Assembly: GCA_000708835.1 (NCBI GenBank)
Contig: DF237468.1
Span: 1-64,000 of the forward strand
Direction of reading: 5' to 3'
Origin: Klebsormidium nitens
Taxonomy: Eukaryota; Streptophyta; Klebsormidiophyceae; Klebsormidiales; Klebsormidiaceae
Length of the DNA: 64,000 bases
A program made the position numbers and the translations under genes. Positions 49,390 to 61,610 of the stretch are shown piece after piece (within the stretch, counting starts at the first letter, position 1; every line of letters starts with the position of its first letter). The notes beneath the pieces are model-generated. The model had not been told where the DNA came from. It saw only the letters and a program-made list of their open reading frames with translations, and did no database searches.

Positions 49390-50189
49390 ATAGGAAAGCA
49401 CACTTGTACAGTTATAAACAGGTTTGTCCATCGGCTTTTGCACACGCGCCGGTCTGCCGTGTTTGCCGTCATTGTGTTGGGACTGCCATTCAATCAATCG
49501 CAACTGGAGATTGCCCGCTCATTTCCAGGAAGTGCAAGTGTACCATTGCCTTCCGCGCGTCTGGACTGAGCACTATCAAGACTTGAAGTATTTGCACAAG
49601 GCTGGTTGCCAGTGAAACTATCAGACCAAGGTGCAATTGAGGCCGCACTCACATTTCAAAGGGACTGGGACTGTCACATGCCAAGCCAGGGTCTCTGTCT
49701 ACAGAACTGAAGATATGTGCAGATGGTTTCAGGTTTGGGCATTAGCAATGGAGTAAGAGTGTTCCAAGCACAGTTCCTCAACCGGCTTGCATCAATCTAC
49801 TTGCATAGATCGGCGGACCCAGCACGTTCATCGTCGGGGATGCTCATGAGTCGAGGCAGTGATTGCACTTCTGCAAGTGTAAGTGGATCCGAAAATCCTT
49901 TGTGTGCATGAGCATGTGGCCTGAGACTCATGTGAAGTGTTGGCCGGTCACTCTTTAAAGTCCGTTTACACGTTGTCTTCATATGATATCTGACCGTCCT
50001 TTAATCCTGTCAGAATCCATGCATCACTATAGCTGGCATTTTGGGATGGGACAGTGATCAGGTCAAAAGGGCATGTACCGGAGATTTGCAATGACTCTGT
50101 GTACACACTGCAGCCACTTCATGCCTGGAAGCTGGCCGCCGCTGCCAGGCTGCTGATACCATTGTCGTTTTCACATGCTGCAACTTCGG

Positions 50190-50300
50190 TTCAATACCGT
50201 CCATGTTGGCCGATCCATACACATGGAAGTTGCATGACCATCGACAAGGATCATGCAATGCGGAAGTTGTAGATCGGACATGGTTTTGGATCGGGAGGCT
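50190..50300. repeat. Imperfect foldback of about 100 bp
   Basis: CCATGTTGGCCGATCCATAC and GAAGTTGCATGACC on the left pair, with gaps, with GGATCATGCAATGCGGAAGT and TAGATCGGACATGG on the right. It is a possible degraded MITE. Confidence 0.5.
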
Positions 50301-52315
50301 CAGAGTCCGCATGCGTCCACGCCATTGCGGCGATTCAATCATATGTATTCATACTGAATTTCGTGGACATATAGCTCTTGCACAAGATACTGTGCATTGA
50401 TCGACACCTTTCGCGTTGGATGTTTCGACTTGGAGTTTTGAAGCCTTTATGCAACCAAGCGCCAATATCAGACTTAAGCTTGCACGGGCGGCAGTGATTA
50501 GGAGCGACCAGCATGCTTTAAAAGAGCAGACGTTTAACAGATGCATAGAAAGGACCAAGTAATGAGCCCGAACTGGATAAACAATTTGAGTCTGGTCGAA
50601 AGAGCGCCGGACGAAGCTCGTTCAATACGGAAAGCGGAAGCAGATCGATCAAAAGACTTACTTGTGACTTTGACTGGACCTTTCGATAAAACTTTAAGAC
50701 GAGAAAAGTCAACGCGGCAATTCAGCATCTGCAATCTGTTTTCAACTCCAATGGATATCTCCGATAACCGCAACTCCAATATAGTGTTGAATGTTGTCAT
50801 ACTCTTAGCAGCTTCGCCAAGCTGCCGAACTGCTCAACTTTCACTCTAGTTCCCTCATTCTGACTCGTTCTGCGCTCGTCTTTGGTTCATATAGTCTTGC
50901 TTTTGCTGTTCAAAGACTTCATCGTTGGTACTGCAATAGACGAATGAGAGCATGTAAGATAGCGAACCTTCTGCTGGACGTTCCTTCTGCTTCTCCAGGC
51001 TTTTATGGCAACAAAATCCAACTCATTCCAAAATCAGCACTTTGGTACAGACATTGTGGGCGGCAAAATTTTAAGGAACACATATATGGTAGAGCTTTAA
51101 ATAATAGGTACCCCGCTGAGGGCCTTTCCAGCGCAAAGAGAAGACCTCGCAAACAGAAAGTTATACGGTGGCCTTGCAGGCTTTGCAACAAGCGAATGAT
51201 TTCAAATGCCTTGCAGGCAATGCAGAAACAAGCTGGATATGCCAAGTCCAATCTGACCGGGCTTTCAGTTTCAAGATAAGTTGGAGGTTGACGGCCTCAC
51301 TATTGATGAAGGCACTCATTCATCTCCCGGGATTGGGCTTTGCAAGCCCAGACTACGGAGATAGTCCGGCCTCGAGCGCACTCAGCAAATGCTGTTAGAG
51401 TGGTTTTACATTCTTTCAGCGCTCTCGCCTTCATCTTGCTCCGGAGAGCTGCAATCAGTCAAGGACGGGCCTGTTTGACGCAAGGTTGTAGAGTCGACAA
51501 ACTTCTGCAACAATCGACATCTTTGACAAGAGGCGGCCTTCCTTTCTGAGCAACTGTGCTTCAGCGTGATGCCCCTTCTGAGATCCTCAGCGGAGATTCA
51601 CACGGAACGGATCAAACATAAGGCCTCCGAAGTTTAGGCGACACCACCACTGGGTCAATGCCACTACAATAACACAAGCCAACACAAGCCAGCTCAACTG
51701 CTTTTGCCATCAGTTTTCAATGCTGCCACCACGAAGTCAAGTAGTCATCGGGCAGCCCCACTTACCTTCTTCTTCCTTTTTCCGCAAAATCTCCTCCCGG
51801 GCCCTGCCCAGATCCATTGCGTATCAAACGTCAGCAAGGACAAAGTGGGTTTGAGAAGAAACCCTCGCAGGCGTATGTACAGATGAACCACCTGCCCATC
51901 ACGTCAGTCGCTCATCCGCCCTGACCTTGAAAACAAAAGTGGCGGATGTGGGCCGGATCCTCGCACGATCCTCGAAATCTGCTTGTAGTAAAGCTTCCGG
52001 AGACACCACCACATCAGAACACTTTACCAATTGCAGCTCGTTTTCGCGTGCGATGATTCCACTGGACGTTCGCTTCTTCGTCCGAGCAATCTTTTCTTAA
52101 AATGGGAGATCGGCATTCCTCGGATTGATTGATGGTCCGGAATGAAGCCAGCTCAAAACGATCGCTTCTTTGAGCAATGGTCGTCAGCAAGGTCGGAAGG
52201 GCGCCCGCCGCCTCTTCTCTTCTACCAGAACCTGCTCAATGCAGAGTCCAGTTTCTGTCTTGCAAGATACAAGCCTGCGAAGGTGACCGTCGCCGCCTCA
52301 GACTCAGAGTCAGAG

Positions 52316-52333
52316 CACACACACACACACACA
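52316..52333 (+). repeat. (CA)9 microsatellite
   Basis: Nine uninterrupted CA dinucleotides, in non-coding sequence. Confidence 0.95.
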
Positions 52334-52886
52334 GAGTGAGTGAGGCGTCCGACGGCGTCAGGCTCTGCACGTGAGACTGCGCGGCGTCGGACCCGGCCGC
52401 GGGCACAGCCTGCCCACTAGGCATGTTGCAGACGGATTGGACCCAACCTAGTTTCCTCCGGCTGACGATCCAACTCAGTGACTTGAAAACACACTGGATC
52501 AGTCACTCTAGAATCAGTTCCGCGCTTCTGCCTCCTTCTCCATGAAAGCAGGGCGTATTCTGCTTTTTAGGCGCGGTTGCACGTACTGTTGTGGTGCGCA
52601 ACTGAAGCTTACGTCACACCTGCTAAACGACCGTGTGCTTCGGAAGGGGCGCAAATTCTTGTCACAGCTGGGGGGACGCAAGGAGAGAGCTGAAACCGCG
52701 GAAGGAGCTCTGCGCAGCGCAGACAAGCCGAAGAAGGGGGGCAAAACAGGGACGGTGTGCCATCGGTTTGTTGGAGGACAATTTGCAGACGCGGTCTGTC
52801 CGTGAACAGGCGGTGCACTGACTGCGATTGTCGGGTTTACCCAATTAAGGACAGGTCTGGTGCTAGTAGGCGGCCGTGCAGGCAAC

Positions 52887-55800
52887 ATGGGGATCAATTA
52901 TGCAGCTTCTCTGCTGGTGCTCCTGCTGCTAGTGGGTCAATCAAGCGCGTTCTACCTGCCGGGAGTGGCTCCTCAAGATTTTGACAAGGTACAAGCCCCT
53001 AGCAACCTGTTTCTTGAATCTTCAAGAACTAGAGCTTGCAGTTCTTGACAACCCCTGTCTGCTCAATGAAGGCAAGACCCCTTGATCCTGTCTTGATCAA
53101 AATGGGTTGTGTAGCGGGGTTGGGTGTGATGCTGGATCTGATCTTGTTGGGCGCTGACTTATCATGCTGTTTTACCTGCAGGATGATGAGGTGACATTGA
53201 AAGTTAACAAGCTGACGTCCACAAAGACCCAGCTTCCCTATGAGTATTACTCCCTCCCATTCTGCAAGCCAGACCGCATCATAAACATGGCTGAGAACCT
53301 CGGAGAGGTGCTCAGAGGTGACCGGATTGAGAACTCCCCTTACAAGGTAAGCCCTCTGCTGGAGAATCAGTGTTCATGTTTGCTGCACAGACTACTTAAA
53401 CAACGCAGAGGATGACTGGATCTGGTGTTTGCATTGCTTTGAGCATCAAACGAGGTACCATATCATTCCGTTTTACCCTTTGGCAGCTCGTCGGTTGATT
53501 GCGCAGCACAAGCTAGGTGTCCAGCAATTTATGAAATAAAACCTACTGATGCCCTAAGTGAACCAACTGCTATCTTTGTGGTGTTCAGTTCTACATCCGG
53601 AGGGACGAGCAGTGCAATGTGATCTGCAAGATTGACAAGCTGCCCAAGCATGATGCAGCAATCTTCAAGGACAAGATTGAGGACGAATACAGGGTCAACA
53701 TGTAAGTGTGTGCCTCTTTCTAACTCCGTCGTCAGCAGTCACTCTTCTGGAATGCTTGACGTCTGGATTGAGCTGCTGCAGTCTGCCAATGTCCACTGTC
53801 TCACAATTCGAGAAGAAACTCCTCTGACAGTCCAATCAGCTGGCCTGTGGAGTCACATTGAATCTCATTGTGCAGGATTCTGGACAATCTTCCAGTGGCT
53901 ATGGTAAAGGTCCGCACAGAGAACGGGAACAGCTTCAAAACATACGAAAGGGGTTATCCTGTTGGGTTCAAAGCTGCCATTGAGGTGAGCTGCGCACCCT
54001 TGGTTTCATTGATCTCGCTCATCAAGAGCTGCTCATTGACCAACCCTTGATCAGAGAGGCGCCACCATCTTGAGATCTAGGATATTAGCAATGCAACTTG
54101 AGGCAGCCTGATTGCGTGCATAATGCACATCTGACGCCAGACACCGCCTTGTTGTGAAGCTTATTCTGGCTGATGGTGATGAAGCTTATTTAACCTATGG
54201 GTCACATTTCTGAACAATGCTGATGCTGTAAGGAGTGGTCGGGGTTGAGCAGCTGAATGCCGGATCGCAGAGCACAGAGTCAGGTCTGATGTGGCTGTCG
54301 ATGCCCTTCCTGAAAATTCTGGGAAAATGTCTGGCGCAGCATGATGCAGCAAAAGTTCGATCAGAGCCACATTGAGTTTGTGCAATATACTGGGTGTGCT
54401 GTCTGGCATCCGCCGTTGTACGTATGCTGCTTTAGGCTTTGTTTTGGCCCCGGTCTTTCACGTATATGGCAGATTGCAAAACTGTCTTTGTGCTACTTTG
54501 CAGGAGGGTGGCGAGGAGAAGTATTTCATCCACAACCATCTCCGCTTCACTGTGCTGTTCCACAAGGATTATGACAGCAACCTGGCCCGCCTTGTTGGCT
54601 TTGAGGTTGAGCCTTTCAGGTGATTTTGACCTTCCTAGATATGCATCAGCCAGAGGTTTGCGACACTAAAAAAATGTGGAGTCTGTAGCATGCTTTCCAG
54701 CTTGCGGCGCTAGGGCTGGATGGCGGTGGGAGAGTGACGTCTTTAGTAACGAAAGGGCCCTGAAGCAGTAGTGACGCCAACGCCCATTTTGCGCACCTCG
54801 AGCGTGAACTTTTATGGAAACGTAGGTGGCCTGAGAAATGTTGCTGCTCAAACGCGGTTCACTATCAAATGCATTGCATCTGCGCTCAGAGACGCCTTTG
54901 CAGGTTCAGGCGATTGGTCAACTCTGCCTCATGCAGATCTGCGAGCGACCAATCAGCCTTGGGACTAAGCAACTGAACCACCTGCCTGCAGTGTGAAGCA
55001 TGAGTACGAGGCTCCATGGGACGCCCTGAAGCCCCACCTCCAGACCTGCAACCCCGGCAGCATGACATATGTCACCCACGGGCTCAGCCCGCAGATCGTG
55101 GAGGAGGACGAGGAGATTATCTTCAGTTACGATGTCATCTACAAGGTGCGTTTGAAGCCCTTTTCACAGCGAGGATCAAAGCTGTGCACGCAGTGTAGGT
55201 CAAGACGTGTGGTGCCGCCTGGATGGGGTGTCTGGGACTTTTGGTGTTTTCATGCTTCTGTCCAGCTCGTAGATTACGGCAGGGAAAGAAGGAGCTTAAT
55301 TGAACCTGGCGGCCAGCCAAGAGACTTGCACCCTTGGAGTGCCCCCAAGAGCCCTTATTTGACTCCCATTTCCTATCTTGGCGTCTACTTGGCTGCCTGC
55401 TAGGTATTCTGCTACTGTGGAGTGCCCCCAACAGCTATTTTTTGAAACTATTTGGTCTGGGATCTCAACCTGGAGATTAGAATCCTTTGCGAGTCTGCAA
55501 TGAACAGAGCACCGGTGGAAGAACAGGTAATGCAGCAGTTATCAGGCCTACTACTGAAGCTGGTTGTCTCTGCCTGGCTGCAGATCAGCGACATCAAGTG
55601 GGCCTCCCGCTGGGATACATACCTGCTGATGACCGACGACCAGATCCACTGGTTCTCCATCATCAACTCGCTCATGATCGTGCTCTTCCTCTCGGGCATG
55701 GTCGCCATGATCATGATGCGCACTCTTCACCGGGACATCTCCAAGTACAACCAGCTCGAGTCCCAGGACGAGGCTCAGGTCAGCCCTTTCGCCAAACTGC

Positions 55801-57432
55801 TGAAAGTTTCTGCGATTCTTCATGTCCTCTCTGCGAAGTCGTTCTTCAGATCTCATCGCTTCAGAGAGGTCACTTGTCTTTGCCTTTGGTGTTCGTTCTT
55901 CAGATCTCATCGCTTCAGAGAGGTCACTTGTCTTTGCCTTTGGTGTTCGTTTGAGATATGGATTTTGTGACATTGGCTGCTATGCAGAGGCATTACTTTA
56001 CGCGATCCCCCTCGCTCTTGAGGAGTGTGTGAGTCCTTCGAAGTTCACTAGCTATGCAGGCAGTGGCAACACTTCAAGGATTCTGTCACCGATCTTGTCC
56101 GGACCAGTTCTTGGTTTCGGACAAGCAGAAAACTTGTGAGGCGACGGTGTCGGAGGAAGCATCAGAGGGATAGTGCCTGACGTCTTACCTGTCCTTTCGT
56201 CTCGTCTGAGTGGATGCTGGAAGTTTCCAGTGAGAATCCAAATTTCCAGCTCTGAAGCCAGTAGCACACGTTTTTCTTGTGCAATAGCCCCAAACAACAG
56301 GAGAAGAACAAGAGTATCTGCTGTTAATCCTACTGCACCTTCTCACAGCGGAGTAGATAGCAGGAGCGCTCTGTTCGCCCTCTCAGTCTGAAGTTTCCGC
56401 TTATCTAGCGGTCTTGTTCTCTTTGGCTCCTCGTCTGCAACTCACGCAACCACTCCCATCCCCCTGCAGGAGGAGACCGGCTGGAAGCTGGTGCACGGTG
56501 ACGTCTTCCGGCCCCCCAACAACGCGGGCCTGCTCTGCGTCTACGTCGGCACGGGTGTGCAGTTCTTCGGCATGACGCTCATCACCATGGTCTTTGCGGT
56601 GCTGGGCTTCCTCTCCCCCGCCAACCGCGGCGGCCTCATGACGGCCATGCTCCTGCTCTGGGTCTTCATGGGCCTACTCGCCGGCTACTCCGGCGCGCGC
56701 CTCTACAAGGTCTTCAAGGGCACCGAGTGGAAGAAGATCACGCTCCAGACCGCGTTCCTCTTCCCGGGCATCGTCTTCGGCACGTTCTTCGTCCTCAACT
56801 GCCTCATCTGGGGGGAGAAGTCGTCGGGCGCGATCCCCTTTGGCACCATGTTCGCGCTCGTCTTCCTCTGGTTCGGCATCTCCGTGCCGCTTGTGTTCAT
56901 CGGGAGCTACTTCGGGTTCAAGAAGCCTGCGCCCGAGGACCCCGTGCGCACCAACAAGATCCCGCGCCAGATCCCGGAGCAGGCCTGGTACATGCGGCCC
57001 GTGTTCTCGGTGCTCATCGGGGGCATCCTGCCGTTCGGCGCCGTCTTCATCGAGCTGTTCTTCATCCTGACGTCCATCTGGCTGCACCAGTTCTACTACA
57101 TCTTCGGGTTCCTCTTCATCGTGTTCCTCATCCTCATCGTGACGTGCGCGGAGATCACGATCGTGCTGTGCTACTTCCAGCTCTGCAGCGAGGACTACCA
57201 CTGGTGGTGGAGAGCGTACATGACCAGCGGCTCCAGTGCGCTGTACCTGTTCCTGTACGCGACTTTCTACTTCTTCACCAAGCTGGAGATCACAAAGCTG
57301 GTGTCGGGCGTGCTGTACTTCGGGTACATGACCATGATTTCGTACTCCTTCTTCGTGCTCACGGGCACCATTGGGTTCTACGCCTGCTACTGGTTCGTCC
57401 GGATCATCTACGGGTCGGTGAAGATAGATTAA
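52887..57432 (+). CDS. Transmembrane 9 superfamily member (TM9SF/nonaspanin), eight exons
   Basis: Nonaspanins are Golgi/endosomal nine-helix proteins with a large lumenal N-terminal domain. Exons: 52887-52988, 53182-53346, 53589-53701, 53876-53984, 54504-54619, 54992-55145, 55584-55778 and 56470-57432; 1917 nt, 638 aa, all phases consistent. A signal peptide ([20 protein letters not shown]) is followed by the family start [11 protein letters not shown], then [20 protein letters not shown] and the WASRWDTYL motif before the first helix ([20 protein letters not shown]). Exon 8 encodes the remaining eight helices, including [46 protein letters not shown] and the C-terminal VKID, which fits the family's KxD/E retrieval signal. 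The start was chosen for the signal peptide. Exons 7-8 use almost only G/C-ending codons while exons 2-5 do not. It resembles the plant TMN7 group. Confidence 0.96.
55839..55946 (+). repeat. Perfect 54-bp tandem duplication in TM9SF intron 7
   Basis: Two identical 54-bp units, each beginning TCGTTCTTCAGATCTCATCG and ending TTGCCTTTGGTGT, lie side by side (55839-55892 and 55893-55946). Identity over the whole unit implies a very recent event or an assembly artefact. Confidence 0.9.
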
Positions 57433-58999
57433 GCGGCCCTTCTTCTGTAAAGGTTTAAGTGTGACGGTGTGGAAGGGACGGAAGTCAGCAATTCAATGAA
57501 GACCGAGCAGCTCTCTGAGCTGGGGCAGTCTCCCGCTAGGAACCTCTCTGACCTTCGTTGGATACTAGTAGCTCTTTCCAAATACTGTTGGGTTTATCCA
57601 AGCGGGATTGTAGATGTAAGCTGCTGTTGTGGCTAGATCTGCACTACTGCACCCTTCTGGTCATTGCCTCGACTTGCAATCAACGACAAACCTCTTTTAG
57701 AACCCTCACGAGTGTTGGGACAAACTTACACCTGATTTACTTTGACTGCGCCAAGATTTGTACACATCCTGTGGCCGACTATGTGCATTGAGCGGTGCAG
57801 CCAGGCTGCAGACTTAAGCTGCAAAAAGGCAGCTTGCAAGGCCGCCAGAGACTGCAAATATTGCAAGCGCGGATTGCTTGAACGTCTGGCACCTCCAAAA
57901 TGTCGAATCCGGATGCTGCACTAACCACCATCGATGATTCAAGATTTTGGGCTCGCTCTGCATCATGGCCGCCACATATGGCTGCAAATGGCAGCATGCA
58001 GGCGCATCTGATCATCCATATTTGAAAGGCCGACTGAATGTTGCCGCCTTATAAGCATGAGACTGTTCAAATGAGAGCCAGTGCAACGTGCACGCCCGCA
58101 TTTGTAATATATTCATTGTGGGCGCCCCTCGCGTCACGGTGCATGCCCTTGCAGTGCGCACGTACCGCACATGGTGACCACTTGCGAAAAGACATGGCCG
58201 ACGGGCCTGGCGGCCGTTGGGCGGCACACATGCCGCATGGCTGCTGGCAGATCAGCTGCAGGCGCCTCCACGTGATAAGCAATTCGCCATGCTGATTTGG
58301 GGCCGCCCATGCCCATTGCATTTGACGATCATTGTATGCGCTACTATTATAGACCATTATTCAACATGATGCCTTAAAAAATTCCACTCATCACTGCTAG
58401 GGGGGCTGTACAACGCGTACACATGCGGTCTATCTCGATCTTTCATTACGACTTGAGTAGTACAGGTCACCTAGCTACGTGTGGGCCATGTGCCGCTCGT
58501 TGAACATGGCATGATACTTGATTAGTGCGTCTTAAATCGCTGTCATGGATCGAAGAGAGTGCTAAGTTCGACGCAAGTATTGATAACCGAACTCAGACGG
58601 GCAATTGTTGGATTGCAGGAGTTCCGTATGCCATGATGGAGTGATCTGCACTACTGCTTTTCCTTTGCAGTAAAGCAGGATCATTGATGCAAAAGTTGTC
58701 AAATACGTTGAAGTTCTTCTTGACGTACAAGCAGTCTGCAACAGTGAGATGCCATGCCAGAAAGTGACCAAAAGGGCGTTGTTATGTATCAGGACATCCC
58801 CCAGTAAGGAAAGCGCCATACAAAAGGGACTTGTCTTCAGCTTTACACGACCTCAGATTGTCGAATATTTGAGAGTTCGTAAATGACTTCTGCTCTTTGA
58901 AGGCAATCAGCTGTAGCTTTGCAGTCAACCTCGTAAACTTGATTCGAAAGGACCTTGGTGTAAAATCTCAGCATGGAAAGGTAACAATGAACAACTCCC
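57433..58999. other. Convergent intergenic region, no gene recognised
   Basis: This lies between the 3' ends of TM9SF (+) and the small complex I-like gene (-). A minus-strand open frame at 58067-58357 does not resemble a known protein. Confidence 0.5.
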
Positions 59000-59573
59000 T
59001 CATTCCTCATCAGCTTTTGGGATGTTTTTACTCCACATCTGCGAGGGGATCCAGCCTTTTGGAGCGACCGCCCTTTGCTGTTGAGATAGGAGCGTGGGGA
59101 ACATATGAGCAAGTGAACTAGCGACAGAAATCTGCATGCACTTGCTGTCCACAGAAAGACTCGAGAGTCTGGTCAGCTTGACACGAAACATCTTGAAGCC
59201 TCATGTACGACCCACACGTTGCAAATCAAGCGAAAGACAGTTTGCCTCGGCACCCCCGACAGTTGGCCCCGTGTTCGATCTGTGAGCGGTCCACCAGTTC
59301 TCTGTCAAGGAGTACGGACAACCTTACATCCAGGACGTCAGTTGAGAACCACGCTTATCAAAAGCCGCCGACCACTCACATGAAAACTCCGACTCTTTGA
59401 CTCACCTCAATAGACACAGACTTCATCGCGATTGGAATACAGACGAGAGCGATCCCTGTGAGCGCGAGCGCCGTGTTCCGCCGCCAGTGCTTCGGGTCGC
59501 ACCACCAGCCTCCGGTGGGAGTCCAGACCTCCTTGGGGTAGTAGAAGTCACCATGACCACCGCCCCCCCCCAT
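59000..59573 (-). CDS. Small single-helix protein resembling a plant complex I subunit, two exons
   Basis: Minus-strand exons 59406-59573 and 59000-59077 join in phase 0 to 81 aa. The N-terminus is Gly/His-rich (MGGGGGHGDFYYPKEVWTPT), followed by WWCDPKHWRRNTALALTGIA, a hydrophobic helix ending in CIPIAMKSVSIE, and, after the intron, QRAVAPKGWIPSQMWSKNIP. The arrangement of DPKHWRRNTA, CIPIAMKS and IPSQ.W.KN is what I recall of small plant mitochondrial NADH dehydrogenase subunits of about 80-90 aa with one membrane helix. That would place it in the inner-membrane arm of complex I. I am sure of the gene structure, and less sure of the exact subunit name. Confidence 0.78.
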
Positions 59574-61610
59574 GGTTCACCTGCGAGCGTTGCCAAGTAG
59601 TGAGCTTGGCAGGAATGCAAACTGACAGGCTCCATTCAACCATTTCATGGAGGCCTGGTTAGGGGCCTGTTCAACACCTCTTGTGAACTGTACAACATCC
59701 TTGAAAGGCTTCCCATGTTGGCCGCAATTGCGCATTCTTTCAACAGCAGGTCACTTTGCTTCTAGCTTCAGTCTAAGCCCCCTCTTTTTGGCAACGTCTG
59801 CGAGAAACCTGAACGACCGGGTCAACATTTTGGGCAGCGAGCTAATCAGAATCTACTGCAAAACTTGCGATGCATCTGCCACCAGCAAAGTTGGAATACC
59901 CTAAGAGGACCCTAAGAAGAGGCACAAAAACTTGTCTAATGTATGCAGATTCCCAACGAAGACTCTCATCACAGCATTCATTCAATGCTTCAGACGAAGC
60001 ACTGCGCTTGTGAAAAAAAATCAATCCTGATTCGCTACATCGTTCAATCATTTTCCCTCAGTGCTCATGAGCTTCACTAAGCTTTCAAGGGCCATCGTCT
60101 TGACCTTCCTGGAGTCCAAGCAAAAGCAGGGCAGCAGGTTCCAAGCAGCCCGGCTGACACTTGCAGGCCATGTACTGTTTGGAGATCTTGCAGAAGCAGT
60201 GACCTCACCTTTATGAGGAGACACCGCGCAGTGTCCCGCCGTCAATCAAGATCCTACTCCGCTGGCCACTCGAGATTGCACACGCGCCAAAATCACAAGG
60301 AAGTCAGACACACCTTTTGGTTAAGCTTACGATCAACAGATGGGTAAATGACTCCTCTTTTCTGATAAAAACACAGCCAGCTGGGCGCTCTGGCTACAGT
60401 AGCGAAGGGCTCTAGAGCTACAGCGCTGCGTCCTGGGACTCCTGGCCCCTCGACTCAGTCCCCCCTGCAGAGAACTAGGCGCAGCGAGCACGCTTTTGTG
60501 AGATGTTCGGCGCGATACAACAGTATGTTCTCTTCTCATAAGCCCGTACCCATCAAAGGCATGGGGCTGCTACGACACTGTAACCTGTCGTAGGGAGCAC
60601 TGGGGTGCTCGGGGGACCACATGCAAGATGACACTATGGAAATCTGGAGCCTGCGCCAAGCAGCGCGACCCCGGTAGCAGAGACGCTGGCCTCTCGCTCC
60701 GGGACACTGGGCAAGACTCGGTGTCAACTTGCGATGTAGAATGATGGCCATCCAGGGCCCAGGCCATTGGCTTGACCGCAAAATCTGTTGACCATGTTCG
60801 TAGGCTGGCGTTCAGAATCAGTAACCGTAGACCCAATTCTAGTATGAAAAGACTGATTCTCTTAAGAATGCTCGGGCAACGGTATGGACAGAGAGCAGCG
60901 AAATTTTGGACCTTAGAATCACGGGAATTATTCTACATAAGGAGGCTCCATGGCGGTCGGGAGAGGGTGCCCGGGGGACAGCCTAGGAGTGGCGTTTTCA
61001 ACCATCGATTATTGCCATTAGGAATCGACGGGTCACTGGAACCACTGGGATAATCGGACGCTTTCAGGCGATCGCATCTTTCGATCCGAGTGGCCGAAGG
61101 CCGTCGATAATGATACGACCTCGCGAAGGTTGCTTGGAGCAGCCAAACGCTATGTACCGAGAATCACGAGAGGGGCGGCCGCTAGGGGCTTGAATGAGTG
61201 TCGTAGCGAATCATCAATAGCGTAATCCGTCACATGTGGTATGTCTCTATGCCAGTGGAGCAAGGGAAGATCTGAAGATTGACGGTTTCGATCATCATGA
61301 TTTGGAACTCGATGCATTATAGCAGAATGGAACGAAATTGTGAACGTCCAGGAGTGAGAGAAGCGGGGGGGTTCGGGGGGGCGGCAGTCCCCCCGAGTTT
61401 ACGAATTGAAGAATAGGCATTAATGCATATTAAAATTAGGATTGGCAAAAAAAATAGCTAACTCTAGGCCTGTGTGCGGCACATGTTGTTGCATATGCAT
61501 ATGGACGCCGTCAAAATTATCGAGTTGCCAACAGGGTTTTCAAGAGTTCCAAATGCTATTACGGATAAGCTTCCAGAGCTACGGCTAGTTTTCCATCCCT
61601 GTTATAAATC
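59574..61610. other. Intergenic region, no gene recognised
   Basis: There are no supported coding exons. A G/C-run hairpin lies at 61366-61398 (a GGGGGGG run facing CCCCCC), just downstream of the retroelement ORF on the minus strand. Confidence 0.45.

Larger units (their letters stand above)
49390..52886. other. 3.5-kb intergenic region, no gene recognised
   Basis: Open frames here are short and not protein-like. The region holds an imperfect foldback at about 50190-50300 and a (CA)9 microsatellite at 52316-52333. The right end should hold the TM9SF promoter. Confidence 0.5.

Noticed and set aside
56674-57458. Long antisense and alternate-frame ORFs (175 and 243 aa) over TM9SF exon 8
   Set aside because: They are shadows caused by the very high GC3 of the real exon; their Arg/His/Glu-rich composition is typical of such shadows.
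58067-58357. 96-aa minus-strand ORF
   Set aside because: Cys/His/Trp-rich but without a recognisable motif spacing; most likely chance.
60840-61250. Stretch with ribosomal-RNA-like feel
   Set aside because: No conserved rRNA core segment could be identified; left as unannotated intergenic DNA.
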